Assembly (NCBI RefSeq): GCF_018219455.1
Contig: NZ_CP056122.1
Span: forward strand, 1,178,001-1,242,000
Direction: 5' to 3'
Length of the DNA stretch: 64,000 nucleotides
Source: Moritella sp. 5
GTDB lineage: Bacteria; Pseudomonadota; Gammaproteobacteria; Enterobacterales; Moritellaceae
Position 1 is the stretch's first letter. Each line of letters starts with the position of its first letter. The position numbers and the translations under genes were made by a program. The notes under the pieces were generated by a model that ran no database searches, had not been told where the DNA came from, and saw only the letters and a program-made list of their open reading frames with translations. Of the stretch, positions 47,738-57,079 are shown piece after piece.

Positions 47738-48860
47738 GCCATTTAAACTGGGTATTATTGTTAATCCAGCTGCTGGTGTTGGTGGTAGTGTTGCACTAAA
47801 AGGTAGTGATAATGTTGCCTTGCAAGCGCTTAGTTTAGGTGCTATTCCGCAAGCGAATAATCGTATGTTACAAGCATTAGGCCAGTTTTCTGAGCTTGCT
47901 CAGCGTTTTACAGTTGTGACTGCGGGTGGCGAAATGGGCGAGCGCTGCAGTTTAGAACTAGGGCTTAATGTTGAAGTTGCTTATAGACCTAAAAATGATG
48001 TCACAACCGAGCAAGATACCTATGCGGCAGTTGATGCATTATTAACGCAAGGTATTGATTTGTTATTGTTTGCTGGTGGAGATGGTACCGCGCGTGATAT
48101 TTGCGCCACCATTAACGATACCGTCCCCGTATTAGGCGTGCCAGCGGGCTGTAAAATCCATTCTGGTGTTTATGGTGTAACCCCTAAAGCTGCAGGTTGT
48201 GTTGTACGTCGACTGATCTTAGGCGAACTTGTTACCTTGGCTGACGCTGATGTCATGGATATTGACGAAGTCGCATTTCGTCAAGGTACAGTAAAAGCGA
48301 AACGTTATGGCGAGATGATGGTGCCGTCTGATTTACGGTATGTACAAAGCGTGAAAATGGGTGGTATTGAGTCGGATGAATTAGTGCTAACAGACATAGC
48401 TGCTGATGTGATGGCAGATATGGAAGATGAATATTATATTATGGGTTCCGGATCTACGGTGGCATTCACCATGGCTGAACTGGGATTGGATAATACCTTA
48501 TTAGGTGTTGATGTTGTGCATCAGCATAAATTGATCGCTTCGGACCAAACGGCTGCGCAGTTAATCGCGTTGACGGAAGACAAACCCTGCAAATTAGTGA
48601 TGACCTTAATTGGTGGTCAGGGCCATATTTTTGGACGTGGTAATCAACAACTGTCGCCGCAGTTGATTAAACAAATCGGCAAAGAAAATATTATTGTGCT
48701 GGCAACCAAAACGAAGCTGTCGGCATTAGCAGGGCGTCCCTTAATTGTAGACACAGGGGATGCTGAATTAGACCAAGCATTATCAGGTTTTATTCGTGTA
48801 ACTACAGGTTATCGTGATTACATCATGTATCGTGTCGCCAACCCAGAGTATGAGGAATAA
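47727..48860 (+). CDS. ATP-NAD kinase-like protein (COG3199 type)
   Basis: 377 residues from the ATG at 47727, preceded by CGAGG and overlapping epmC by 11 bases. The glycine-rich motif GIIVNPAAGVGG starts near residue 8 and the diacylglycerol-kinase/NAD-kinase GGDGTARDI lies near residue 115. It belongs to the ATP-NAD kinase fold but is distinct from the main NadK; its substrate is unproven. Coupling to epmC and the yfcL gene four bases after suggests one operon. Confidence 0.85.
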   Translation: MNAKPFKLGIIVNPAAGVGGSVALKGSDNVALQALSLGAIPQANNRMLQALGQFSELAQRFTVVTAGGEMGERCSLELGLNVEVAYRPKNDVTTEQDTYAAVDALLTQGIDLLLFAGGDGTARDICATINDTVPVLGVPAGCKIHSGVYGVTPKAAGCVVRRLILGELVTLADADVMDIDEVAFRQGTVKAKRYGEMMVPSDLRYVQSVKMGGIESDELVLTDIAADVMADMEDEYYIMGSGSTVAFTMAELGLDNTLLGVDVVHQHKLIASDQTAAQLIALTEDKPCKLVMTLIGGQGHIFGRGNQQLSPQLIKQIGKENIIVLATKTKLSALAGRPLIVDTGDAELDQALSGFIRVTTGYRDYIMYRVANPEYEE

Positions 48861-48863
48861 TCA

Positions 48864-49133
48864 TTGTCTAAAGCTACTTATCAAAGCAAGCTAATGGAAA
48901 AGCTTGATGGATTTGTAGAACAAGGAACGTCGGATCAACTATTTGCGGCTGAATATTTGCATGGCCACGTCACTTTCGCAACAGCGAAGTGCGAAAATAT
49001 AGGTAAAATCTATCCCCACGACATTAAATTTCAGGTCGTGAACAGTTTGCGAGATGCACTTGTTGCTAATGAGTTAACCCCTCAGAAACAAGAGCTGGTA
49101 CTTAGCATGTGGGATGCGATCAATAAACATTGA
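48864..49133 (+). CDS. yfcL: YfcL family protein
   Basis: 89 residues, near the 92 of E. coli YfcL. It starts with TTG at 48864, with TGAGGA upstream overlapping the end of the kinase-like gene. The motif ADQLFAxGYLxGH-like segment reads as DQLFAAEYLHGHVTFA here. Function is unknown; it co-occurs with epmC, so a translation-related role has been guessed from context. Confidence 0.85.
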   Translation: MSKATYQSKLMEKLDGFVEQGTSDQLFAAEYLHGHVTFATAKCENIGKIYPHDIKFQVVNSLRDALVANELTPQKQELVLSMWDAINKH

Positions 49134-49728
49134 TATTCGATAACATGATTATTAATAGCTACCCTCGTTAATTTTGTACTATAAATTAATGTTGTTTGTC
49201 AGTTAAAACCAGCGATTATATTGCTGGTTTTTTTTCGTCGATTATTTGCTGTAATTAAGATTACATCTTTTAATAAAGTGCCAACTTGATATCCATGTAA
49301 ATTTAATTTATTTGCTCTGCTTAACGTTCAAGCCATACCTTAGTATGATCTAGGTCTGATAAATATAAATATTTTTATAAAAATGAAACTTAATTTAAAT
49401 ATTAGTTTTTCACAACAATGTTATTTATTAACAATGACTTATTCAAGACCATAAAATTAATGATACGAAATTCTGAATGGCAGTGAATCCCTTTAACTTG
49501 GCGTCTTATGTTTCATTTTCTTCTTATTGTGATTATTAATGCTAAATTTTCAATTTAAACTTCCCATTTAATTCCATTACGCCTGTTAGTTTGATGAATA
49601 ACACTATCAGATTCAATCTGGTTGTACCTGTTATTTTTTTGCGTTATAACTTTCCTGCACTCAAATCGAGACAGGTTGTCACCATCGGGTGCGTTGTTTT
49701 GCGATAACTCAAAAATAAAGGATTAGAT
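49134..49728. other. Intergenic region upstream of the lipase gene
   Basis: 595 bases. The terminator of the epmC operon lies at 49205-49236. The remainder is strongly AT-rich (about 49350-49450) and probably carries the lipase promoter. I find no ORF, and no clear regulator site. Confidence 0.5.
49205..49236 (+). terminator. Intrinsic terminator after yfcL
   Basis: AAAACCAGC (49205-49213) pairs with GCTGGTTTT (49223-49231), 9-base loop, followed by a T run. Confidence 0.88.
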
Positions 49729-50718
49729 ATGTTAAAAAAAACTCGGACTTTACTCCCTATCTTAGTTGGAGCCTTGTGTTTCATCGTCGCACCTGTTCAA
49801 GCTGATACCTCGGGTAAAACCAAATATCCGGTGGTATTAGTACATGGACTGGCGGGATTTGATAGTGTGTTAGCAGATTATTTTTATGGTGTGAAGGGGG
49901 CATTAGCTGATGTTGGCGCGACTGAAGTATATACACCACAAGTCAGTGGTTATGATACCAGCGAAGTACGTGGCGAACAGTTACTCAGTTATTTGGAGGA
50001 ACTGAGAGCAATTACTGGCGCGGATAAATTTAACTTAATCGGTCATTCTCAAGGTGGGATTGATTCACGTTATGTTGCCTCTGTTCGACCTGGACTTGTG
50101 GCTTCGGTTACCTCTGTTGGTTCTCCACATCGTGGTTCTGGTACTGCCGATTTAATTAAAGACTCACCATTAGAAGGTCCAGCGATGGCCATTGGTAATG
50201 CTGTCGCAAGCTTGTTATCTATTGTAACTGGTAATAATGCTCAGCAAGCCAATGCGATGGGTTCACTCGAAGCCTTGAATTCTAAAGATGCGGCTATTTT
50301 CAATGCCAAATATCCTGAAGGTTTAAGACAAGGTGAGTGTAAAGTAACGCCAAGTTATAACGCAGGTTCGTGGTGGTGGCCAAATTGGGTGTATGACTAT
50401 TCAGTTAATGATGGTGACCATAATGTGAATGGTGTGTCGTATTATTCATGGGGTGGCACATACAATCCACTATTCAACTCAAATGTAATTGACCTTGCTG
50501 ATGGTTTACTTGCTGTTACCTATTTAACGATTGATGAAGAAAATGATGGTGTTGTGGGTCGTTGTTCGACACATTTAGGTAAAGTAATCCGTGATGATTA
50601 TACTATGAATCATGCTGATGAGATCAATGGTATGTTTGGTCTACGTGGTTTAGGTAGTACAAGTCCATTACCTTTATATGCTGCACATGCTAAACGCCTA
50701 ACCAGCGCTGGTCTATAA
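49729..50718 (+). CDS. lipA: Secreted triacylglycerol lipase, foldase-dependent (family I)
   Basis: 329 residues with a Sec signal peptide cut after PVQA (residue 25). The oxyanion-region VHGLAGFD and nucleophile S107 in GHSQGG are clear; the catalytic Asp and His are likely in DEENDGVVG and MNHADEING. Two cysteines (GECKVT and GRCSTH) match the structural disulfide of Pseudomonas/Burkholderia lipases. Its foldase is encoded 69 bases downstream, and export would need a type II system located elsewhere. It hydrolyses long-chain triglycerides. Confidence 0.93.
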   Translation: MLKKTRTLLPILVGALCFIVAPVQADTSGKTKYPVVLVHGLAGFDSVLADYFYGVKGALADVGATEVYTPQVSGYDTSEVRGEQLLSYLEELRAITGADKFNLIGHSQGGIDSRYVASVRPGLVASVTSVGSPHRGSGTADLIKDSPLEGPAMAIGNAVASLLSIVTGNNAQQANAMGSLEALNSKDAAIFNAKYPEGLRQGECKVTPSYNAGSWWWPNWVYDYSVNDGDHNVNGVSYYSWGGTYNPLFNSNVIDLADGLLAVTYLTIDEENDGVVGRCSTHLGKVIRDDYTMNHADEINGMFGLRGLGSTSPLPLYAAHAKRLTSAGL

Positions 50719-50787
50719 ATAGTTATTTTTAACATGGGGTTAAGCGCTGTGAATAGAGCATAGTGCTTAACCAAGTAGGGCTTTATT

Positions 50788-51930
50788 ATGTCAGTAAAAC
50801 CAAACTCACTTATTGTAGTCACTGCGTTATCGTGTGGTATTGCTATTGCAGGTGGTGCAGTCTACTTATTACAAGGCGATGCTAAATCTGTTGCTTCAAA
50901 ACATGAATCTATAATAGAGTTGCAAGTCGTAGAGAAAGAAATTGTCGTGCCACATAAGAATATCTACCCATTAAAACCTGAAAAAATTAATGCATTGGTT
51001 AATGCAACTGACGAACCTGATACTCAGGAACTGACATCTAATTCAAAGACAATACCTTTGTTACTACCAAGCTCATTATTAGGTTCAACGCTACCATTAA
51101 CGCTTGATGTTAGTGAAAGTGGGGAACTGATCATTAATAAAAAAATTCAGCATTTATTCGACTTTTACCTATCAGCTATGGGTGAGGAAAGTTTAGACAT
51201 TATAGTTACACGCATTAAACACAGCCTTACATCGCAACTCGTTGATCCTGCACTGACACAAGGCGTGGAGATATTAACGGGTTATTTACAGTATCTTAAT
51301 GAAGTTTCGGCAATTAAGCAGCAGTTTGAACAGAATATTGATCCAAATAATACGGGTGAGTATGCATTAGAAAATGTTGTTCAAGCCCGTGAAATGGTAC
51401 TTGATGCCAGGGCTAGTTATCTTGATAGTGATGTGATTGATGCATTTTTTGGTCAAGCTGATGAGTACGAAGATTACATGTTAAGTCTGGCTATGATTAA
51501 TAAAAATAATGAATTAGATACTGCCGAAAAGCAATCGGCAAAAGCAGAACTCGATGCTGCGGCACCTGAGTGGTTATTGGCGCAACAGCGTAATGCAAAT
51601 CAACTAAACACATATCGAGATCAATATAAGACGCTGCAAGAACAAGGGGCGAGTCAGACTGAATTGCAAGACTTCACTCAACAGTCATTTTCACCCGAAG
51701 TGGCTGACCGATTAGCGAAGCTTGATGAAAAGCGTCAGCAGTGGCAAGTCAAGCTAGACGAATACAGAGAGCAACTTGCTGTAATTATTAGCGCTACTCA
51801 TAATAACGACAATGATAGCGCTAGTGAGCAACAACAGCGGGAAATTACACAATTGCGGGAGGTTTACTTTACCCCCCAAGAAATTAAACGCGTTAGTGCA
51901 TTAGATGGAATCAAGTCCACTGCGTTGTAA
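50788..51930 (+). CDS. lifO: Lipase-specific foldase (lipase chaperone)
   Basis: 380 residues. An N-terminal anchor helix (about 8-27) holds it in the inner membrane. The foldase motif RxxFDYxLSAxGE appears as HLFDFYLSAMGEE near residue 120. The remainder is helical and clamps the lipase. The last 30 bases overlap the 3' end of glgX on the other strand. Confidence 0.9.
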   Translation: MSVKPNSLIVVTALSCGIAIAGGAVYLLQGDAKSVASKHESIIELQVVEKEIVVPHKNIYPLKPEKINALVNATDEPDTQELTSNSKTIPLLLPSSLLGSTLPLTLDVSESGELIINKKIQHLFDFYLSAMGEESLDIIVTRIKHSLTSQLVDPALTQGVEILTGYLQYLNEVSAIKQQFEQNIDPNNTGEYALENVVQAREMVLDARASYLDSDVIDAFFGQADEYEDYMLSLAMINKNNELDTAEKQSAKAELDAAAPEWLLAQQRNANQLNTYRDQYKTLQEQGASQTELQDFTQQSFSPEVADRLAKLDEKRQQWQVKLDEYREQLAVIISATHNNDNDSASEQQQREITQLREVYFTPQEIKRVSALDGIKSTAL

Positions 51931-53868
51931 TACCACCATAGAACGGCCTGATAATTGATAGTGATCATTTACATTCAGAGCGGCTAATTGAATCGAACTG
52001 GTATCACAAACACGATGCCAAATTGGCGGTACATTAGGCAGTTTAAAGTCGACTGGAGTATCGACTTGATTGAATAATAATAATAATTCATCGCCATCAG
52101 TGCCTAGACCTAGATGTAACCCCATGCAGCTTTGGTGCTCCCAGTCATGTTGTTGCATGGTACTACCATCACTGCAGTACCAATGAATACGGTGGCCATT
52201 ACGGCCATCACCCGTAAACGCATTAATGAACGGTAGCATGTATTGCTTGCGTACTTTGATCATCTTGCTTAACCAATCTTGGAAATCTTGTTTTACCTCG
52301 TCCATGTCCCAGTTTAGCCAGCTGATCTCATTATCTTGGCAGTAGGAATTATTGTTCCCGTCTTGTGTATGAGAAACTGTATCGGCTGCTAATATATGTG
52401 GAATTCCAAAACTAAACATTAACGTGGTGATCAGATTGCGCTTTTGTTTTTCACGAAAAGCGATAACAGCTAAATCATTTGTTTTACCTTCAATACCGCA
52501 ATTGTATGAGCGATTGTCACCATGACCATCGCGGTTGTTTTCACCGTTGGCGTTATTATGCTTATCGTTATAAGACACTAAATCTTGCAGAGTAAATCCA
52601 TCATGATAAGCGATATAATTTACTGGGAGTTTGTGTGGCCAACGTCCACCACTAAAGAAGTGGCGAGAGCCCATGATTCGCGTCGCGAAATCTTTTAGAT
52701 AACCGTTATCACCTCGCCAAAAACTTCGCACTGTATCACGGAACTTATCATTGCATTCATTCCAGCCATCTGGGAAATACCCTAGCTGATAACCGTCAGG
52801 ACCAATGTCCCACGGCTCGGCGATAAGTTTTTTTGGTTGTAAAATAGGATCTTGCGCAACAGCGTGGAAAAATGGTGCTTGTTGATTGAAACGGTCGCCA
52901 TTACGGCCAAGTGTCGCGGCTAAATCAAAACGGAAGCCATCAATATGATATTCAGTTACCCAATAACGTAGACTATCCATGACTAAATTAAGGCTGGCTT
53001 GGTGGGTTAGATCCAAGCTATTACCACAACCCGTGTAGTTTCTCAGGCCGTTTTCATCACGTAAATAATAACGGTGATCCAAGGCTTTAAGATTGAATAT
53101 TGGCCCATCTTTGCCACCTTCTGCGGTGTGGTTGAATACCACGTCCAAGATAACCTCGATGCCGTGTTTATGTAACTCTCTGATCACCGTTTTTAATTCG
53201 ATTACAGCATCTTTGCTAGCAAAGCGAGGGTCTGGCGCCATAAAGGCTAGGGTGCTATAACCCCAATAATTTACACCTTGCTGGTTTAATAAGTGCGGTT
53301 CATGCATACAAACTGCAACAGGTAATAGTTGTACGCTAGTGATACCTTGTTGTTTTAATAATGTGATATTGGCCGGATCGGCGAGCGCTTGGTAAGTTCC
53401 AGGATCTGCCGAGGTAATAGCGGGGTTTAATTGAGTGAATCCTTTGATATGCGTTTCTAGCAATAATGTCTCTGCCAGGGGCACATCTGGCTGGGGGACA
53501 CCTTGCCAATCAAACGCGTTGTCGATGACAATCGCTTTGGTTAGAAGCCAACTTTTTTCAGCATCATAAGGAGGCTGATAATAAGGCGCGTTGCTGACTG
53601 CTTTTGCATAAGGGTCGAGTAATAGCCAGTCTTTCCCGTCAATATTAGCTGAGAATCCATACTCTTGTCCCGCGGTGACACCAGGGATAAATATATGGTG
53701 AATATCCGCATATTTTTTTTCGATAGTGAAACTACGTTGTGTTTTGTCATTAAACAATACCAATTGCAAATTGCGGCAGTCTGGTGCGTATATTGCGAAG
53801 TTACAGCCTTGCTTTGTTAAAGTGTTGGCTGGTTGTAAGTGCGCACCAAGGGGATAAGGTTTTGACAT
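51901..53868 (-). CDS. glgX: Glycogen debranching enzyme (GlgX, GH13)
   Basis: 655 residues, matching E. coli GlgX. An N-terminal carbohydrate-binding (CBM48-like) part is followed by a GH13 alpha-amylase barrel with catalytic Asp in DGFRFDLAA, Glu in LIAEPWDIG, and the third acid in the segment near HTQDGNNN. It cleaves alpha-1,6 branches of limit-dextrin glycogen. Other glycogen genes are not in the window. The conserved 99-bp element starts nine bases upstream of its start codon. The downstream end overlaps lifO by 30 bases, tail to tail. Confidence 0.92.
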   Translation of the reverse strand: MSKPYPLGAHLQPANTLTKQGCNFAIYAPDCRNLQLVLFNDKTQRSFTIEKKYADIHHIFIPGVTAGQEYGFSANIDGKDWLLLDPYAKAVSNAPYYQPPYDAEKSWLLTKAIVIDNAFDWQGVPQPDVPLAETLLLETHIKGFTQLNPAITSADPGTYQALADPANITLLKQQGITSVQLLPVAVCMHEPHLLNQQGVNYWGYSTLAFMAPDPRFASKDAVIELKTVIRELHKHGIEVILDVVFNHTAEGGKDGPIFNLKALDHRYYLRDENGLRNYTGCGNSLDLTHQASLNLVMDSLRYWVTEYHIDGFRFDLAATLGRNGDRFNQQAPFFHAVAQDPILQPKKLIAEPWDIGPDGYQLGYFPDGWNECNDKFRDTVRSFWRGDNGYLKDFATRIMGSRHFFSGGRWPHKLPVNYIAYHDGFTLQDLVSYNDKHNNANGENNRDGHGDNRSYNCGIEGKTNDLAVIAFREKQKRNLITTLMFSFGIPHILAADTVSHTQDGNNNSYCQDNEISWLNWDMDEVKQDFQDWLSKMIKVRKQYMLPFINAFTGDGRNGHRIHWYCSDGSTMQQHDWEHQSCMGLHLGLGTDGDELLLLFNQVDTPVDFKLPNVPPIWHRVCDTSSIQLAALNVNDHYQLSGRSMVVLQRSGLDSI

Positions 53869-53876
53869 AAATCACT

Positions 53877-53975
53877 CAGTTTGTTAGCTAGGTCACATTT
53901 ATAGATTAGCTTTATCTTATGTAATTCAGGCTGTTAAAAGGAGCTTCTACACGAATAAACATGATCGAGTTAACA
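53877..53975. repeat. Conserved non-coding element, copy A (next to glgX)
   Basis: Three blocks match copy B at 60140-60239 in order and orientation: CAGTTTG…TCACATTTAT (53877-53902), TTATGTAATTCAG (53917-53929, identical), and a 25-base block at 53951-53975 with two mismatches. Spacing between blocks two and three is identical (34 bases). Block one contains a good CRP-like site, TGTTA-N6-TCACA (53882-53897). It lies nine bases from the glgX start, on the upstream side. Confidence 0.7.
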
Positions 53976-54018
53976 TTATATTTTAACTTTCCGGTTAAAA
54001 AGATGTCAACGACCAATA

Positions 54019-54052
54019 AAAATGCCTGTGAGTTAAAACTTACAGGCATTTT
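54019..54052. terminator. Bidirectional terminator after the EF-hand gene
   Basis: AAAATGCCTGT (54019-54029) pairs with ACAGGCATTTT (54042-54052). It ends the minus-strand EF-hand transcript and could end any + strand transcript from copy A of the conserved element. Confidence 0.75.
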
Positions 54053-54082
54053 AGTATGTAGGGATGAATTATTTTTGACTCA

Positions 54083-54772
54083 TTAGCGCTTGTTATGTTG
54101 CGTAGCGATGTCTTTTTTCGTGATGAAGCCATCGCTATTAGTGTCTAATTTATCAAAGTATTGATTCATTTCCTCTTTTGATATTTTACCATCATTGTTG
54201 GTGTCTATTTTTTTGAACATCATGCCTTTATGATGTTTACCACGTTTTGGTAGTTCATCTTTGGTAATGAAGCCGTCGCCATTTTTATCTACTTTATCAA
54301 AGTATTGATTCATTTCCTCTTTTGATATTTTACCGTCATTGTTGGTGTCTATTTTTTTGAACATCATGCCTTTATGATGCTTACCACGTTTTGGTAGTTC
54401 ATCTTTGGTAATGAAGCCGTCGCCATTTTTGTCTAATTTATCAAAGTATTGATTCATTTCTTCTTTTGAAATTTTACCGTCATTATTGGTGTCCATTTTC
54501 TTGAACATCATGCCTTTATGATGTTTACCACGTTTTGGTAGGTCATCTTTGGTAATGAAGCCGTCGCCATTTTTATCTAATTTATCAAAGTTCTCGGCTA
54601 GGCGGCCGGTTGCTTCTTCACGGGAAATTTTACCATCGTTGTTGGTGTCCATTTGTTCAAAAGACACGTGATGACGCTGATTGTTATCGCTATTTGAATT
54701 TGCATAAGCAAACGTTGTGGTTGTCATCGCTGTTAATAAGGCGGCGGTAATAAAGAATGTTTTTTTCATCAT
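54083..54772 (-). CDS. Exported eight-EF-hand calcium-binding protein
   Basis: 229 residues. A signal peptide (about 1-25, ending AYA) targets it to the periplasm or outside. The mature part holds four units, each with two EF-hands of the DxNxDGxIxxxE type (DTNNDGKISKEE and DKNGDGFITKDE), giving eight predicted calcium sites, close to canonical. Units two to four are nearly identical 48-residue (144-bp) repeats and carry a basic KRGKHHKG linker. The gene follows a BaeSR-like pair on the same strand and has a BaeR-box match and nested inverted repeats in its leader. It may buffer or sense calcium in the envelope. Relatives are annotated only as EF-hand proteins. Confidence 0.88.
   Translation of the reverse strand: MMKKTFFITAALLTAMTTTTFAYANSNSDNNQRHHVSFEQMDTNNDGKISREEATGRLAENFDKLDKNGDGFITKDDLPKRGKHHKGMMFKKMDTNNDGKISKEEMNQYFDKLDKNGDGFITKDELPKRGKHHKGMMFKKIDTNNDGKISKEEMNQYFDKVDKNGDGFITKDELPKRGKHHKGMMFKKIDTNNDGKISKEEMNQYFDKLDTNSDGFITKKDIATQHNKR
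54100..54600 (-). repeat. Three tandem 144-bp repeats inside the EF-hand gene
   Basis: The marker CATGCC recurs at 54221, 54365 and 54509, exactly 144 bases apart, and long surrounding stretches are almost identical. The differences are few and mostly synonymous, suggesting recent duplication or gene conversion, so copy number may vary between strains. Confidence 0.85.
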
Positions 54773-54780
54773 AATCTCAC

Positions 54781-54858
54781 TTTGTTGCTTGTTGTTAGTA
54801 TTAAGCAGATTAACTCTGTGTGAGTTAATCTGTTGATGGGGTAACTATAAGCAACAAA
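54781..54858 (-). promoter_or_regulatory. Nested inverted repeats in the EF-hand gene leader
   Basis: Outer arms TTTGTTGCTT (54781-54790) and AAGCAACAAA (54849-54858) are perfect complements. Inside them, CAGATTAACTC (54806-54816) and GAGTTAATCTG (54822-54832) form an 11-bp hairpin with a 5-base loop. The outer 3' arm, read on the minus strand, touches the GTGAG ribosome site. A structured 5' UTR, an operator, or an end-of-operon hairpin for baeR are all possible. Confidence 0.5.
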
Positions 54859-54863
54859 TGCGC

Positions 54864-54888
54864 AGGAATTATGGAGAAAATATGGAGA
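54864..54888 (-). promoter_or_regulatory. BaeR-box-like site upstream of the EF-hand gene
   Basis: On the minus strand 54881-54864 reads ATTTTCTCCATAATTCCT, matching the E. coli BaeR box TTTTTCTCCATDATTGGC at 14 of 18 positions including the whole TTTTCTCCATAATT core. A second TCTCCATA lies 11 bases away (54881-54888), a direct repeat at one helical turn, as OmpR-family regulators prefer. Confidence 0.65.
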
Positions 54889-54916
54889 TTAATCGTAATT
54901 TAAAAAGTAGGGATAA

Positions 54917-55594
54917 TCACAAGGTAAACTTATAACCAACCCCATAAATTGATTTGATGTATTCACCGTCTGGATTTGCATCTTGTAGCTTTTTACGTAA
55001 ATTTTTAATGTGGCTGTCAATGGTCCGATCGGTGACTAAGCGATTATCAGCATAAATTTTTTGCATGAGTTGGTCACGGTTAAATACTTGCCCTGGGTGC
55101 TGATTAAAGAAACTCAGTAAGCGAAATTCCGCGGGCGTTAATGTTAACTCTTGCTCATTAAATGCGACTTTCATTTGTTGATCATTAATAACCAAGCCAT
55201 TCTGTTGTGGTGTAGCTGCCTCTACAGTGCGACGTAATACATTTTTGATACGCGCGACTACTTCACGTGGACTATATGGTTTACAAATGTAATCGTCAGC
55301 GCCGAGTTCAAGCCCCAATAATCTGTCTATTTCATCCACACGAGCAGTTGCCATGACGACTGGGACTTGACTAAAAGTACGTAATTCACGATAAATATCT
55401 AAACCGTCACGATTAGGCAGCATCAAATCAAGGATCAGTAGGTCAGGACTTTCTTGTTTCACCCAGTCAATAACCTCGAGGCCGTTATCAATGATGTGGG
55501 TTTGAAAGCCTGCCTGGGCGAGGTATTCACATAATACGATAGCAAGGGAAGGTTCATCTTCAACCATAAGTATTTTTTTTGCTAAGTTGGTCAT
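54917..55594 (-). CDS. baeR: OmpR-family response regulator, BaeR-like
   Basis: 225 residues. Receiver domain with acidic residues EDE near 12-14 and phospho-acceptor Asp in LLILDLMLPNRDG near residue 55; C-terminal winged-helix domain (about 128-225) ending YGVGYKF. Overall pattern and gene order after the kinase match BaeR of the BaeSR envelope-stress system. It starts 3 bases after the kinase stop. The BaeR-box match upstream of the EF-hand gene supports the assignment. Confidence 0.85.
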   Translation of the reverse strand: MTNLAKKILMVEDEPSLAIVLCEYLAQAGFQTHIIDNGLEVIDWVKQESPDLLILDLMLPNRDGLDIYRELRTFSQVPVVMATARVDEIDRLLGLELGADDYICKPYSPREVVARIKNVLRRTVEAATPQQNGLVINDQQMKVAFNEQELTLTPAEFRLLSFFNQHPGQVFNRDQLMQKIYADNRLVTDRTIDSHIKNLRKKLQDANPDGEYIKSIYGVGYKFTL

Positions 55595-55597
55595 GGG

Positions 55598-57031
55598 TTA
55601 ATTGTCCTTAATCGGAAGTGATATCGCTATTTTTAAGCCGCCAAGTTCGGAATGCTGTGCACTGATATGACCGTTATGCCTTTTGACGATGTTTTCACAA
55701 ATGGATAAACCTAAGCCGGAACCGCCATTGGCACGACTGCGGGATTTATCAACGCGGTACAAGCGTTCAAATAGCTTTGGTAATGCTGCGTCAGGTACAG
55801 CGGGTGCACTATCTTCAATGGTTAATAATATGTTGTCGTTGATTTGTTGTAAGTTGATTTGTATGTGCCCATTTTGATCTGTGTAGCGATAGCTGTTTTC
55901 GAGTAGGTTTCCGATAAGCTGAGCCAATGATTTGGCATCGGCATGTAATAACATCGGTTGATGGTGATCGTATAAACTTTGTATTGCAATATGCTTGTCA
56001 GCTAAACGTACTTCGTTTTGATTGGCTATATTGTTAATGATATTGGTGATATCGACATTGTGTGATTTATCGATAAGGACGCCAGTGTCAGACTGTGATA
56101 GTGAATATAAATCATCCACTAGACGGGTTAGGGCAATGACTTGATTATGTAATGACTTAATATATTTAGGTTCCGGTTTACGGAGCCCGTCTTCAATGGC
56201 TTCTATTTCACTGAGTAAGACGGCAATCGGTGTTCGCAGTTCATGAGAAATATCGGCGAGCCATTGTTCTCGCGATAATTTCTGAGTCTTTAAGGTGGTG
56301 GTCAATAAATTAAATGCGAGTGATAGTTCGGCGAGTTCATCTTTACCGCGCACGTCAATTTGATAATCAAAATTACCATTAGACAGTGATTTAGCTGCCG
56401 AGTGTAAATTTTTTAACGGTTTTAAAAAATGACGAACTAATAACGCAGCAACGATAAAGGAAAATAAAGCGGCCCAAGCGGCAATCCAATAAAAGTTGTC
56501 CAGTTGTTGCCTTAAAAAACGTTCGGCTAAATGACCTTTAATGTGTTCTCTTTGTTGAATAGATAACCAACCAATGGTTTGCTTATCTTTGGTGACCGCA
56601 ACCTTAGTAATTTGTATATTTGAATGTAAACGATGAAAATTCTTAGGGTCGCCGATAATCGTGTTGCCATTTACATCGAGCAAATGAAGGCGAACTTCAA
56701 GTTGGTTGTAATTTGTTCTGGTTTTTCTGGATGTCATTTTAGAGACGTCTTTTGGTCTGCTGGGATGCTCACCAATGCTCCTTAATAGTCTTCTCCATAA
56801 TTGGGGCTGCTGCTGTAGCCTGCGCCAGCCTTGGTCCTCTGAATAATAATCATTGATATTCTCAGATATATTTTCAGCCATATTTTCAATGCGTTCAATT
56901 TCGCTCTGATTCAGATAACTTTGAAAACCATTTTGAAAGCTATTGTTAATCAACAATGCCATGCCAATCATCATAATTGAGCTAATGAGCATTAAAGAGA
57001 TAAACAATTTATGAAAAATGGTTAAACGCAT
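55598..57031 (-). CDS. baeS: Sensor histidine kinase, BaeS-like
   Basis: 477 residues. Membrane helices at about 7-28 and 175-197 flank a periplasmic sensor domain; then HAMP (about 198-250), the phospho-acceptor box ISHELRTPIAVLLSEIEAIEDG near 260-285, and an ATP-binding domain with N, G1 (DSAP-type) and GGSGLGLSI motifs. The H-box closely resembles BaeS. First gene of the two-component operon. Confidence 0.88.
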   Translation of the reverse strand: MRLTIFHKLFISLMLISSIMMIGMALLINNSFQNGFQSYLNQSEIERIENMAENISENINDYYSEDQGWRRLQQQPQLWRRLLRSIGEHPSRPKDVSKMTSRKTRTNYNQLEVRLHLLDVNGNTIIGDPKNFHRLHSNIQITKVAVTKDKQTIGWLSIQQREHIKGHLAERFLRQQLDNFYWIAAWAALFSFIVAALLVRHFLKPLKNLHSAAKSLSNGNFDYQIDVRGKDELAELSLAFNLLTTTLKTQKLSREQWLADISHELRTPIAVLLSEIEAIEDGLRKPEPKYIKSLHNQVIALTRLVDDLYSLSQSDTGVLIDKSHNVDITNIINNIANQNEVRLADKHIAIQSLYDHHQPMLLHADAKSLAQLIGNLLENSYRYTDQNGHIQINLQQINDNILLTIEDSAPAVPDAALPKLFERLYRVDKSRSRANGGSGLGLSICENIVKRHNGHISAQHSELGGLKIAISLPIKDN

Positions 57032-57079
57032 TTAAGTGACCTTTGAATGAGTAAATCTATTTCATTATATGTGGTTGTG

